Assembly: GCF_905475395.1 (NCBI RefSeq)
Contig: NC_058339.1
Coordinates: 59,405,172-59,469,171 of the forward strand
Origin: Chrysoperla carnea
Lineage: Eukaryota; Arthropoda; Insecta; Neuroptera; Chrysopidae
Length of the DNA: 64,000 nt
Direction: 5' to 3'
The position numbers and the translations under genes are program-made. The notes beneath the pieces are model-generated. The model was not told the DNA's origin and made no database searches. It was given only the letters and a program-made list of their open reading frames with translations. Shown here piece by piece: positions 52,238 to 64,000 of the stretch. Within the stretch, counting starts at the first letter, position 1, and the number at the start of each line of letters is the position of its first letter.

Positions 52238-52660
52238 CTGTCGACGGAAGTGAAAACATAAAACTTTGGAATAACTGGCCTTCGGTCTAGCAGTAGCCTT
52301 CGGCAGTGGAGCTCGCTGTGCTCTCATATAGCTGTAATAAATAGCTATAACATGAATATTTTGAATAGTTGAATTTAATTTAATTTATTATATATATGCG
52401 TTTCCACCATTTATTTCATGGGTTTTAATTTTTGTTGCGGAACCCTCAAAAACATTTGAGGGCAGTGGATCAAATCTAAACCATCCTCGCATCCACTTGA
52501 ACACACACGCAAAATTTCATCAAAATCGGTCCATCCGTTTAGGAGGAGCTCAATTACAAACATCGATGACGCAAAAAGTGCTGAACGTGTCAAAAGAAGT
52601 TTTCACTTCAAAAATTCCGCCGAGGGAAATGAAATTTAGCATGTAGATTATTTACATGAA
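52238..52660 (+). repeat. Dispersed repeat with GAAGTGAAAAC inverted ends
   Basis: GAAGTGAAAAC at 52247-52257 and GTTTTCACTTC at 52599-52609 are perfect complements near TCGACGG / CCGCCGAG. The interior has GGCCTTCGGTCTAG and CAAAATTTCATCAAAATCGG, a wording common in insect dispersed repeats. The minus frame 52411-52593 is a reading of it. Confidence 0.6.
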
Positions 52661-53388
52661 AACGAAGGGACTTACCAGATTTTGCCTTGAAAGCTCCTAA
52701 AAAATTTTTCTTTTTTCGCGAAAATGTTTTGTGTGAGTTATTTTCATTTTCATGGTGTATATATCGTTTTTGCCGGAATTGGTTAGCTTCCTTTACTTAC
52801 CTATAAATATTTCATTACAATAATAATAACTGGGTGAAAAGGCACTTCAAGTGATAAAGCAATACAAAAAAACAGTTGCTATTAAAAAAATAGAATCTGT
52901 CGCTATCTACGTAGTGACATAAAATACTGATAAAATCTCAAAAATCAGATATCGATAAAATCGAAAACAATTTAAAAATTTGTAATTTTCGTTATAAAAA
53001 CATTGTCTGATGTACTTAAAACTTAATACAATCTAAATTATTGTTGTTGTAGTTTCCAGGAATTGTGAACACTTCTCAGGTTTTCTTGATTTTAATAATT
53101 TCCAGTCAATCTATATTTCTTGATAATTCCTGATTTTTCCAGTTTGTGTCCATACTAATCTAAAATATTTATATACCAAATTAATAGGAATACTCAACAA
53201 AATTTAATAGGTTTAAATTATATATCTTTATTTTTCACAACGAAATATATGTCAGAGAATATAAGAATGTACTCATAGCAATGGAAATTTATAACAAGAA
53301 AAAATAATTTTGATATATAATAATATAATGTTCTTCTAGACTATAAAAATAATAATATGTAACAAATTTTACAATTATTCTTTTCTTT
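52661..53388. other. AT-rich non-coding DNA
   Basis: No ORF, repeat or RNA gene recognised. Confidence 0.4.
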
Positions 53389-53676
53389 AGACCTATAGCG
53401 CAAATTGAGACACACCTTGGTGAGATGACGTAGCGCAGTTTTATTTAGATGGAGGTCAGTGAATAACGCAGGTTTCTGCGAAGACACTTTTCTGTATAAT
53501 AAAATGATTGGATAAAACTTATGCCGCACAAACTGCGTCGCCCCACTTTCAGTACATAAAAGAATCTTAAATGAAAGAAATCCATAAATAAATATGCGTT
53601 ATACATTGACCTCCATCTACATAAAACTGCGTCGCGTCACCTCACCAAATATTTATACTCAATTTGTGCTAGGTCT
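53389..53676. mobile_element. MITE-like element with ~80-bp inverted arms
   Basis: Left arm: AGACCTATAGCGCAAATTGA, GGTGAGATGACGTAGCGCAG, TTTTATTTAGATGGAGGTCA. Right arm is its complement: TGACCTCCATCTACATAAAA, CTGCGTCGCGTCACCTCACC, AATTTGTGCTAGGTCT. A third partial box (CTGCGTCGCCCCACT) lies in the middle near 53534. No transposase frame. Confidence 0.85.
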
Positions 53677-56600
53677 CCCTTATAATTAATTTTAAAAAAA
53701 TTAAAATTATTTTGACGATACCAGAATATATTAAACAAAGGTTATTTTACACAACAACCATACACGTCGTGTTTGATTTATATTGAAATAAATAAATAAC
53801 AATCTGATATCATGTAGAGTAACAGACTGAAAAGACTTTTCTGAGACTTTTATTTCCATTATACAGTTATTTGAAGTCCTAGTACAGCTATAAAATAGAC
53901 CCTAGTATTTTGATAGTAGTTTAGTTATTGTATTATGAAGTTATACTATACATTCATAATTTTCTCCTATTTAATGTTAGAAAATATTGAAAGAAATGCT
54001 CGATTTACAGTTAATTTTATTGTATCCTAAATGTTTTTAATATGGCGCAATACATGCAAAAATAATTTTATCAGACTTTCAAGGTATAAAATAATACATG
54101 CGAATAATAATTTTACCAGACAAAACAGAGTATCTATCATCTGGCACCTCGAAAATTGTTAAGACACTCGGTTTGTTAATTTTCGAACAAAGTGATTTTT
54201 AAATTTGTAATTCAACTATTTTTTTTATAAGAATAACAAAATGCTTATGGTTCCATTAAACATTTTTCCTTACAAAAAATGCTTCAAGGTCGTTATAATA
54301 AAGCCACATTTAAAATTTCAGAAGTATGATATTTTTAAAAAATTACCAATTTATTACCCATCGCTTATTGCTTGAATAAAAAAATTGAAATTCCTTTGAA
54401 AATTCTCAAGAAAGTTATAATATCGCATTCATGTACTTGCAGATATTTACATGGCCAGCAACATTTCAAATCCACGAAAAAAAATGAGGAGAAAGAAATG
54501 AACGGTTCATCAAAAAATATACAGTTCAATTGTTAGACTGCATGATATATGTGATATGGTTTCTTATGTGAGTAGGATCACATGACGAATACTCATCGTG
54601 GTGAAAACATTCTAGACTTTTCATTATTCTTGGTAATTTCAACCTTTGTATTATTATATTGCTAGTTTCGTAAAATCAGATCTCAATGCCAATTATAATT
54701 TCGAATGTCGCATTTATTCAACACTCGAATTATTTATTATAAAATAAATAGTTAAAATTTTATAATAATATTCATTATTATATTACATTGATTATTAATT
54801 CTACCCAAGTAGAATTTTCCATTGGATAAATTTCCAATGTTTAAATGCATTTAAATATTAGATATATTACTTTTGCTAATTGAACGTACGTACAACTTTA
54901 GAAATAACACCGTGTTGTACGCAAAAAATCGTCATTTTATTTTTATTCTTTGCTATAAATACTGGTCTTTCCTTGATAAAATAATTTGTTCATAAATTCT
55001 AAGTTTCAAGTACATTAAAATTTTTTAGATTCCTGTCTAATCTTTTTTTTAAGTATTGTACTTCCATTTTTGATATTTTGTGTAAAAAATCAGAGAGAAA
55101 AGGAGGTTATAAGTTTTTTTTCTATCATGAATATTTCATGGTTAATTAAGGGAGGTTTTTAATAATCGGGTAATAACTGGCAACGAACTATTATTATTTC
55201 GATGTTCAAATACTCTTTGATACATGAGTTTTACAAAAAAATTCCAAACAAAAGATGTCTATTCGTAACTTCAATATACTGAACTGACCTCTATCGATTT
55301 AAATATAAAATCGTGAGAAGGGTGTAAACATTATCTTAGAGCATATTTAAATGACAAAAAAGAAAATTTATACTAATTGATTTGCGAACTAGAACTGTGA
55401 ATGATCATATAAAATAGATTATACGTTCTTTAATTTTTTTGTTTATATCATGAATATAATAGATGTTTATACCATTCATTTTCAATCCCGAAACAATTAT
55501 AACTATAGGTTCTTGGAATCGCGAATTCTCTCTGATTTAAATTCGCATTATTATTATGTGAAAATATTTTTTGTATATAATATTAATACTTAGTAGCTTT
55601 GACTATAGGCCAAACGCATTTCCGGAGAGAAATTCACTTGAGTATTTTTTGTTCTTTAATTATTTGATGGTGGTCAAACGTGATCATGCAAATTCAATTA
55701 TACAAAAATTTGAAGATTGAATTTATTTTGAAATGAGACTACTTTCCCCTAAATGTAAAATGGGGGAAGACGGTGGATCAGTATGCTTTACAAAGAAAAA
55801 AAAAACATTTAATGGTGTTTTCTTTTTCACAAACATTTTTAGTAGTTTTTTTAGCTTAATAAATTCAAAGATTTGTATTTTTGTTATTTTTTTGTATATT
55901 AAACTATTTTGTATATTTTAAACTTATAAAAACGCATAACTTATAATTGCAATTCCTTCCTGTACGGTAGCTCTATACTTGCAAATATAACTTGAAAATA
56001 ATTTTACTAAAAGTAATAATTAAACCTTAAAATTATAAATTAAACTACTTTGTTTGCATTGTATTTGATTTGGAAAAAATATCATTTTAAAGTAGAAACA
56101 ATACGTTACTTAGTTTTCATTTTCAAACAATTTCAACATTTGGCAGTGAATAAATTTGTTACCATTAAAGTAATAACAAAATCAACATAAGCACTAAATC
56201 AACATGGCCAATCGTAAACAATTATGACTTTTTAGCTTACTGGTGTCAATAAATACAACCCATTTTGATTTAGTTATGTTATTTATATAGGTATTAGCAG
56301 GGAACTTGTTCATAATATATGTTTCTCTAAGCCCAATCGTTTCCAAAAAAAGATATATTAATAACTAATAAATCAACAAATTTTGGAGATCCTAATAAAA
56401 AAGTTCCATTATTGGATAGAAAATTATCAATTCAATCAATCGGAATCAATTACGAATTCACTAATATGAAACCTATACAATATAATTACACATTTTTCCA
56501 CTAACCTCACACATACACAACCATGCAATATTCAAATCATTGGATAGAGATGGACATATTTTAGTAACAGTACCACAATAGAGAAGTTGCCATTTTTTTG

Positions 56601-56968
56601 CCACAAATTCATATAGAAATGAAATAATAATTCATCTTAAGTATTATTAATAAAAATAAATTATCCATAAAATAGTTATATTATTTAATAAAAATAACGA
56701 CTTGTTATTGATAGTGACGTATTTATACCCGTTGAAACCATTTATCATTATTCATGTTATTTTGCATTGATGTGTTGACGTCACTGCCGTTTGAATTTAT
56801 AGTTTAGAAAAACCATTTTCAATTGTAAAATATATATGAAAAATAAATTAAAAAAATAATTTTTTCTTTAATATTTCTTAGTAGTTTTGAGTAAAATAAA
56901 AAAACATGCAACTTCTCTATGATAAATAACTGAATCTCATGCCAGGAACGACATTAAATGTAAAATTA

Positions 56969-56999
<31 letters not shown>

Positions 57000-57544
57000 T
57001 CTTAAGTACAAGTTCCCTATTGTTGAATGTGAATTAAAAATTGAAACGCATGTATACTGTAATATCGGCAAATTAAACTATTTTTGTTAAAAAATTTTTC
57101 CACGAAAATGTAACTATCGACCTAGGTTGCCTTCACACGTTTCTAATGCTGGAATATCGTCTTTGTTTTTACCTACCAAAAACCATGAAGGTAGTCATTA
57201 GCATTATAGAAATCATAAAAAAATTACTGAAATTCAAAACATTTCCAAATCGCAACCTATTTCTGGAAATATTTCGTATTTTTATAGAGACTCTTCATGT
57301 GAATCGATCTTCAAATTGTGATTGATTCAATCCTCGGTTAGCAATAAGTGAAGAAAATAGGTCTTAATTAATTAAATGTTAGTACATTTATATGACCTAG
57401 TGGAGTAAAATTTATATTTATAATATAATTTTCGTTTTATTTATTTATATGGACAAACATTTTTTTATATCTTTGAAGAAATGTCATTTTTCAATTTTTT
57501 GTTTAAATATTTAACAATATTTTTAATTTTCTGATTAAATACAT
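53677..57544. other. AT-rich non-coding DNA upstream (right-to-left) of ArfGAP1's 3' end
   Basis: No gene recognised. A 24-base A tract lies at 56968-56991. The right edge probably includes the ArfGAP1 3' UTR. Confidence 0.5.
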
Positions 57545-57550
57545 TTTATT
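57545..57550 (-). terminator. Candidate polyadenylation signal of ArfGAP1
   Basis: Minus-strand AATAAA about 167 bp past the ArfGAP1 stop codon; another copy lies at 57436-57441. AATAAA is common by chance in DNA this AT-rich, so this is only the nearest plausible site. Confidence 0.35.
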
Positions 57551-57716
57551 AAAAGGAATGCACAAACATATACTGATGAAAATTAAACTAAACTGTTTGT
57601 GTAGCAAATTAAAAATACTTAAAAATTGAAAATTCAATGGAATAGATTTGATATAAAAAATTGCACAAAACTAAACAAAAAATAATATTTGTATAAATGG
57701 CAAATAAAAATAAAAA

Positions 57717-60700
57717 TTATTTAGTTAAACTGGCCCACAGTTCATCATCATCTTCACTTTTTTGTTTATTCCAATTTTTACTATTATTTGTTTTTACATC
57801 TAGATCAGCTAACAAATCCTTGGTCTCTTTTCTTTTGCTACTGCTACGTTGTTGTTTCGTTGTGGATGATATTTCGGTTGTAGAACCACTTGTTTTTATG
57901 GATGATTTTGAAGAACTTGATTTTATACTCTCATTACTGAAAGAGAAACCATACAATGAGGTAAATATAATGGGGACTATCGTCAAAACTGAAAATTTAA
58001 ACCTTTGGAACAATTTTTGAATAGTTAAAATTTCATAATTTGTAAATTGAAATTATTAACGTGAATGTAAAAAAATATTACAAATAATTTAAAAAATATT
58101 TTGTCTTGGGTGAGTTTCAAACGCATGTTTTTTGTATAGTCAGGCAGCGATACCACTCATCAAACAGGCAAATGACAGTCACACGAATTCAGTGCTTTAC
58201 ATAAGCTTTAAAATCAAAAATTTACTATCACACTATTAAGATATTCAGCTAAAAAACTAAAAAATATTATTCAATGATTGTTATATTGCTTCTATCATGT
58301 TGAAAATAAATGAACATAACACAGCTGTTTGGGCGACTATTTACGTGCTATTATGGCGCCAAAGTCTGAATTTAAAAGTTCAATACCGTATAACAGTGTC
58401 TCTAACATGATGTTTATTTAATCTATGTACCTTTTATATTGTTCGTTATTCCAACCCCATTCTTGCGAACTTTCTTTCGGTGACCATGATGAATATTCTT
58501 GTGCTTCTGACGATTGATAACCACCACCTTGATTTTGTCCTAAATCGTTATCATTGTAATTGTATTGGTCAGAATTGTATGATGGATGTGTTGTTGTTGG
58601 TGAAGTGTATCCAGCCAAATCTCTCCAGCTTTTTTTGCTTAGATCACCCACCTAAAGTTTCGAGAAAGAAATTAGACTAAATATACGGGAAAAAAAAAAT
58701 GTACGAAACAACTAAGAGGCTAAACATTATATTGAAACATTAAACGAAAGTAAAGTAGTAACGTAATTAAAAAATTGAAATAAAATCTATTAATGAAAAT
58801 TCAAATTCAAACATTTGCAAACGCATGGTTTAATCTCAATAGAGTTTACTTCCCGCGATTTTTAATGTCTTGCATCAATAATTTTTGAGACATTCAGTTC
58901 AGACAGTTTTTTTTTCATTCATGTCTTAACTTAGTACACTGTACTGATAAGAAGTAATCTCTACAAAAAATAATAAACAGAATGCATTTTATTTTTAAAG
59001 GAATGGTTTCTCATAAACAAAACTTGAAAGAAGTTAATCTACATGTGTTTTGGGAAAGTGTTTATTATCGAGAAACAATAAAAGTAAATGAGACACAAGC
59101 TTTTCATAAACAAAACTTGTAATAATTAATACAGTTAATTGTTTGAAAAAACTTATTATTTATAAGATCAATTTTGCGTTTAAGAACTCAAAGCCACTTA
59201 ACGCTAGTAAAATTTCAGCGCGTTATCCCAATTTATTTCTGAATTATCTTAATAATGGGAAAACTGGTCCGATATACGAATATATTTTAATTACATCATT
59301 TTCCAAAATATTTGACTGGCCAAATTAATTGAATACTAGATACTAAAAGTACTCGATATAAAAATGTCAAATAAATAATTAAAAATCCATGATTAATCTC
59401 TAACTATTGCAGAATCTCAAAATTAACCGACATTTTCAGTCAGTTTCACATAATAATTTTTGTGAATTCAAATAAATACTACCAATTCTAGAAGAATAAT
59501 TCACATTTATTCATGAAGAAAGATTTTTCATCCTTACTTCTTACAGATATTTTATGCTTTGTCTATGAGAATCCATACCAGTTTATTAGAATTTAAGAAA
59601 TTACTACATTAGTATAAACAGAAGTCATACCTTTTAAGTAATAAATCCTTACTTTCAATCCCTAATTAATTTTGAGTTATTCGTTACAAGATTGGGCGAA
59701 AAGTACACTAATCAAATTATTGTAACACATAAATATTTTGTCTTTAAAATTGTTTAATAATTTTATTATTTTTGCTAGATGAAAAAAACAACAATAAAAA
59801 TATACAAAGTAATTACCTTTTTTGGTTGAATATACACTTTTAAAAATTAGTTAAAATTTGTAAAAAAATGAGTTATTTTTGTACAAAAAAGAAAAGAAAA
59901 AAAGGAAAGTAGGATATTCTAAGAATATCATAAAGTAGAAGTGAAACTTTGGAAAATTTTTAAAACACTGAGCCAAAAAAGTTTCACTTCGAAAAAATAA
60001 AATTAAAAAAGACAAATAAAAAATAAAAACACAAAAAATACCTTTTCACTAACAGTAACACTATAATCAGCTACCTTTTGTGTGGCGATTCCACCCAATT
60101 TAACTGCATTTTCCGATGCTTTAGATGCTATTTTCGATGCAGACGACGAAAATAAAGACCATCCCTACATTTTTTTAAATTATTATTATAAATGTTTTTG
60201 TTATTAACATTCAAAAAAACTTACACTTGCTAGACTTGATAAAGTTGAATCAATTAACTCAGAAGATTGGCTTCTTGGGGGTGCTTCTTTAGTATATCCA
60301 AAACCACTATAACGTCCTCCTTGGTTTGGTGGAAGATCACTAATAATAGAAACAACATTTTAAAAATTAAAAATAATCGGAATACTTATAACTTCAGTGA
60401 TACCAAAAATAATATTGACTTAATTATTAATACATCGCTTAGCTTTAAAAATAATTTCTTTTTAATCTATGCTCGTGAAATAAGAACTTCTTAGAATCAC
60501 CTAATTAGTCCATTTCCGGCTGCCCGTCCGTTCGTCCGTCCGTCTGTGGGCACGATAACTCAAAAACGAAAAAAGATATCAAGCTGAAATTTGTACAGCG
60601 TACTCAGTAGGTAAAAAGTGAGGTCGAGTTCGTAAATGAGCAACATAAGTCAATTGGGTCTTGGTCCCGTAGGACCCGTCTTCTAAACCGTTAGAGATAG

Positions 60701-61843
60701 AACAAAAGTTAAAATATTAAAAATGTTCCTTATAGTATTTATTATATAGGAATTAATAGTATGTGTAATGTGATAGAGTAGTCAACACTGTCTATGCATG
60801 GTATTTCAGTAATTAACTCAGTCAATTGTTTGTTTTCACTTATTTTTCTAATAACTATAAAAACAACCTAAGAAACTAACTAAGTTATTATAGCAAACAT
60901 AGTGTGTGGTGTCAAATACTATGTCAAATATCTCTATCTAATTAGTAGTTTAAAATGCTTATATCACTTCTTGGCCAATTTTAATTTCATTTTTTGTCAT
61001 CTCTTTTACGGTACTTTCATATTTTGGTAGCAAATGTAAAAAAAATTTCTTGAATATTCTCTATTCTGTTGAAAATTATATAAAAAACGTACTCTCTTTT
61101 TGTGGCATTTTCCATTTGTTTCTTAGCAAAAAATTCTTCTTTTTGGTTTTTAAACTCAGCACCATTGAAATTTTGATAACCACCGTCGGTCTGATATGAA
61201 TCACCTCCAGAATTACCTTGATAATTACTCGAATAAGAACTGTTACTAGACTTATATTCACTTGTCAGGCCACCAATATAATTTTGTGCTGATGATGTTT
61301 TTTCGTTCCAAGGTTTACCTTGTGCTACTGTAGAAATCTAAAAACAATGAATGTCAAAATCAGTAAATGTAATTAATAATGAATTTTTGGATGTTAGTAT
61401 TAAAAATGTATTACTTTATCCCTATAAAGGGCAGCTGCTTTTGAATTATATCTTTGTTGAATAGGTTTCGTTGGATCCCAATCATCTTGTGTATCGAAAA
61501 AGGTTCTAGCTGCTAAATTTCCTCCTACTTTCATCTTTTCTAATTCAATATCTTTCCATTTGTCCATTGTGACTGAGCGTACAAATGATAAATGTACACC
61601 TAATCCACGATGTTTCCCCGAACATTCTAAGCAAATCCATATACCATATGTGACAGAAACCCACTGTGGATTCGGAGCTCCACATTCAAAACATTCCTTG
61701 AAATAACAGAATAAATGATTAATAACTCACTTGAAGAATAAAATCACTTGTGATTTAAAAAAATAAACTTATAAACATATTACTTTATTTAAATTGGTTT
61801 GTTTTAATTCTTGTAAAACACGTCGTGTTCGAGGACTTGCCAT
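57717..61843 (-). CDS. ArfGAP1: ADP-ribosylation factor GTPase-activating protein 1 (ArfGAP1), seven coding exons
   Basis: GTPase-activating protein for Arf1 on Golgi membranes, driving GTP hydrolysis and COPI coat release. Coding exons on the minus strand, read from the start: 61784-61843, 61415-61696, 61093-61337, 60225-60339, 60042-60164, 58431-58651, 57717-57936 (stop TAA at 57717-57719). All introns are GT-AG, phases agree, and the sum is 421 codons plus stop, close to the human length of about 406. The protein opens MASPRTRRVLQEL, the family's typical start. The zinc finger is Cys22-x2-Cys25-x16-Cys42-x2-Cys45, with arginine finger Arg50 in CSGKHRGLGVH. Residues about 225-275 form a Ser/Thr-rich, charge-poor ALPS-like stretch; a KKSWRDLAGY segment near residue 281 fits the second one. 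The C-terminus is acidic/aromatic (DDDELWASL). Introns are 60-1390 bp. Identity is very secure; exact TSS and UTRs are not determined. Confidence 0.96.
59938..59990. repeat. Perfect 13-bp inverted repeat in ArfGAP1 intron 5
   Basis: GAAGTGAAACTTT at 59938-59950 is exactly complementary to AAAGTTTCACTTC at 59978-59990, with a 27-nt loop. It sits in the longest ArfGAP1 intron, 3' of the ALPS exon. Confidence 0.7.
60042..60339 (-). other. ArfGAP1: ALPS-type lipid-packing sensor region of ArfGAP1 (exons 4 and 5)
   Basis: Exon 4 (60225-60339) carries DLPPNQGGRYSGFGY, a conserved linker found in ArfGAP1 relatives, then SSELIDSTLSSLAS. Exon 5 (60042-60164) continues GWSLFSSSASKIASKASENA. Together they have bulky hydrophobics spaced along a Ser/Thr/Gly-rich, weakly charged helix, the signature of the ALPS1 amphipathic helix that binds curved membranes. 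The intron between them is only 60 bp. The helix assignment rests on composition and similarity to the human protein, not on a fold prediction. Confidence 0.85.
60494..60843 (+). repeat. Dispersed repeat copy B, inside ArfGAP1 intron 3
   Basis: Copy of the family also present at about 44955-45482. Shared landmarks are an ATCACCTAATTAGTCC start, a run of CCGT units ending in CTGTGGGCACGATAACTC, GTGAGGTCGAGTTCGT, GGTCAATTGGGTCTT-like text, AACCGTTAGAGATAGA, and a 3' portion ending TTTGTTTTCACTT. Compared with copy A it lacks the first ~95 bp and about 100 bp in the middle. It accounts for nearly half of the 753-bp intron. No coding capacity is visible; the mechanism of spread is unknown. Confidence 0.85.
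61415..61696 (-). other. ArfGAP1: ArfGAP catalytic-domain exon (ArfGAP1 exon 2)
   Basis: This 94-codon, phase-0 exon holds nearly the whole catalytic domain: all four zinc-binding cysteines, the WVSVTYGIWICLEC core, and Arg50 followed by GLGVHLSFVRSVTMDKW. No catalytic residue is missing, so the enzyme should be active. The acceptor reads TTTCAAG and the donor GTAATA. The exon is visibly more GC-rich and conserved than its surroundings. Confidence 0.95.
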
Positions 61844-63341
61844 ATTAATCAATTTAACAGTCCTAAATTTAAAGTTATATTTAACTATCCGAAATTGATT
61901 ATTTTATTTAAAATTTTTATTGTATTAAAATATTGAATTTTAATTAATTAACAACATTCGTTAAGAACTTATCTGCAGACGTGTACGGATATCTTTAATC
62001 TTAAAAACTTGTCATTTGACGTATTTAGGGGATTTAAATATTCAAAGAAGGACATACAAAAACACTAAAGAAAAACAGTAGCACAGATTATTATTTATTA
62101 CATAAATAGATAGGCAACTCTACTGTACATGAAATGTTATCCAAAAAGCCCCGCGGGAATTAGGTACTATTTGAATTATTTCTATTCAGTTTTTCTTTTT
62201 TTTTTTTAATTTTCTTGTATTTATTTGCCTTCTAATAAATAAAAAAGTGAAGTTTTTTAAATAAAATAACAAATATTAATAAAATAATAATTTATTGCAA
62301 TATTTGAAACAAAATAGCATTTATTTTAATATGAACATTATTAATAACAATGATTAGTTTGATGTAAGTTAAATGGAATGTTAAACCATTTTATTTCGTT
62401 ATTAGTCAATTATAATCACAAATAAACACTACCTAAATGTAATCAACACGATTAACAAGACCTAAGCGCTAAAATAAACTCAGTACATACCATAAAATAA
62501 TCGGAAAATAATATAAACACACTTAAAACGACTAAATTACACTAATTAGTTTATTGAACAGGGGCATAATGAAAACGACCAAAATACTTAAATAATGTCA
62601 CTATTCGCTCCGTGCGTGAGTTTCGTTTCCATGGTAACGATACACTACTTTAATTATAGAATTGTATGGATGCATATATAATTGTATGGATTGCATTTGA
62701 GACTTACATTGAAAATTTAATATTATTGTCCTACAAATTTAAATAAATAATTATGATAATTTACATTTGAAAAATAATATTTGTGCAATTTGATTTCTTA
62801 TTTTCACAATTTTTAATGCATTAAGTTTAATTAATTCGTGTTTTACAATAATTTTAATTTGACATTTCTATAACATTAACATGTAAAGAACTTTAGAAGC
62901 AAATTAGTAATAACAGCCCCCTTTAACGAAAAAATTTTTCACTGGAAGCGCTAAAATAATCCACAAAATGTGAATAAAGACAATCAATTGAGAATACACA
63001 CAATAATTTTAATGACATTCAAACGAATTTTGAAAGAAGTATTGTTTATTTATTTAAAAGTATATAAAATATTGTTTCCAGAACAACCATTGAAATGGAT
63101 AAATTATTATCAAAACTAATAGATGGCCGTACACGAATATAACGTGTAGAGCCACCTGGAGAAAGGCACCTTCAGAGAACCAAAATAGTAAAAATTTTAC
63201 AGGGAGTTGCAGATCTGTTTTAAATTAAAAACTATAATCTGTCCTGTGAACAGTTGGATAAAAATGAAAATTTCAATCTTCAATGAAGTGTGAAGTGTAT
63301 TAAAATTATTTGAATTATATTTTAAAGAAATATAATTCATA
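61844..63341. other. Divergent intergenic spacer ArfGAP1 / mRpL19
   Basis: About 1.5 kb between the two start codons. It must hold both 5' UTRs and promoters. Apart from the X-box and the GC-rich patch at 62601-62640, it is AT-rich with no convincing ORF or repeat. Confidence 0.7.
62625..62638. promoter_or_regulatory. RFX-type X-box palindrome
   Basis: GTTTCCATGGTAAC matches the RFX-factor X-box consensus (GTNRCC..RGYAAC form) with a near-palindromic pair of half sites. It lies in the spacer between ArfGAP1 and mRpL19, next to CGCTCCGTGCGTGAG, a rare GC-rich spot that could mark a promoter. RFX sites typically serve ciliary genes, which neither neighbour is. A chance match is possible. Confidence 0.45.
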
Positions 63342-64000
63342 ATGAATTCCACCATTATTTTTCGTCATATTAAAAATAAAATCGATTATAAACGAGGTAT
63401 TTTTTATTTTTTTTAAATACACAACATCACCAAAAGATAACCTATAAATTCTGAACATTTTTTTTAGTATGGGGCTGTTATTACTCAGTAAAACCTGATG
63501 TAGAACTTAAACCAAAAGCTAGAACTGACACATCTACTACAACAAATCTTAGATTCGCTTACAGAGAATTTTTACCAGATCCAAAATCAGAATGGAGAAA
63601 TGCTGTTCGAGAAAAATTGGAACGTTCGGACATGATTGAAAGACGAACACATATTGATATTCCTGAATTTTATGTGGGTATGTATGCTAGGGCTGATAAT
63701 AAAAGTTTAATGGGCTAACTAAATAATCGCATTTAGGTTCAATATTAGCAGTCACCTCGTCGGATGTTCATTCTGTTGGAAAAGTAAATAGATTCGTTGG
63801 AATTTGTATACATAGAGAGGGGTGTGGACTTCGTTCAAAATTTATAATACGAAACGTGATTGATAATCAAGTTAGTATTTTTTATTACTCAAATAAATTT
63901 TCTTTTGCAAACCAAAGGTCGGGGCTCTATTAATTAGAAGTAGATGGTAAATTCTAATTAAAACTAACTACATCACAAATATTAACTAAAAAATTTGCAA
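63342..64000 (+). CDS. mRpL19: Mitochondrial ribosomal protein L19 (mL19/bL19m), 5' part; runs off the window
   Basis: Large-subunit protein of the mitochondrial ribosome. Coding exons: 63342-63396 (ends phase 1, donor GTATTT), 63468-63677 (acceptor TTTTTAG, donor GTATGT), 63737-63870 (acceptor ATTTAG, donor GTTAGT). They join in frame to give 133 residues. The first ~20 residues are basic and hydroxyl-rich ([13 protein letters not shown]), as expected of a mitochondrial presequence. The L19 core follows: FLPDP at residues 53-57, [42 protein letters not shown] and FIIRNVID. The family normally runs to about 290 residues, so the C-terminal half lies beyond 64000; no further exon is seen after 63870. 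The gene is divergent from ArfGAP1. Confidence 0.93.

Noticed and set aside
57697..58020. Plus-strand 107-codon frame
   Set aside because: Antisense shadow of ArfGAP1's last exon; the Ser-rich minus frame is the real one.
61076..61261. 61-codon minus frame
   Set aside because: Wrong frame over ArfGAP1 exon 3; the correct frame there (ISTVAQGKPWNEK...) joins in phase with both neighbours.

Overview
The window is AT-rich eukaryotic DNA, almost certainly from an insect nuclear genome. Evidence: spliced genes with short GT-AG introns, animal-type proteins (ArfGAP1, mitochondrial ribosomal protein L19, a PR-domain-like exon), tRNA-derived repeats, a decayed LINE, and many short elements with terminal inverted repeats. 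Nothing prokaryotic is present. The species cannot be fixed from the sequence.

Layout. Positions 1-12600 are gene-poor; they hold a tRNA-derived repeat near 6750-7070 and perfect hairpins near 10440-10550. At 12653-12838 (minus) lies one convincing coding exon, 62 codons ending in an exact splice donor. It reads like the N-terminal half of a PR/SET (PRDM-type) domain; its later exons were not found. From 13500 to 57500 I see no protein-coding gene. This 44 kb is intergenic or intronic and holds decayed mobile DNA: a LINE reverse-transcriptase remnant (21124-21830), a likely RNase H remnant (about 49690-49915), at least seven inverted-repeat (MITE-like) elements, a hAT-like MITE with a near-perfect 8-bp target duplication (28910-29064), a pogo/Tigger-like MITE (37324-37622), two tRNA-like repeats (35425-35650), tandem repeats of 81 bp and 102 bp, and several dispersed families with two or more copies here.

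The right end is gene-dense. ArfGAP1 (minus, 57717-61843) is complete in seven coding exons, 421 codons, with an intact zinc finger, arginine finger and ALPS-like lipid-packing segment. About 1.5 kb away and divergent is mRpL19 (plus, from 63342), whose first three coding exons are present before the window ends. The spacer between them holds an RFX-type X-box palindrome.

The two complete or partial housekeeping genes are unrelated in function: ArfGAP1 controls COPI/Golgi coat cycling, and mL19 is a mitoribosome large-subunit protein. I found no clearly new multi-gene system. The most unusual property is the density and variety of foldback elements between about 22 and 54 kb.
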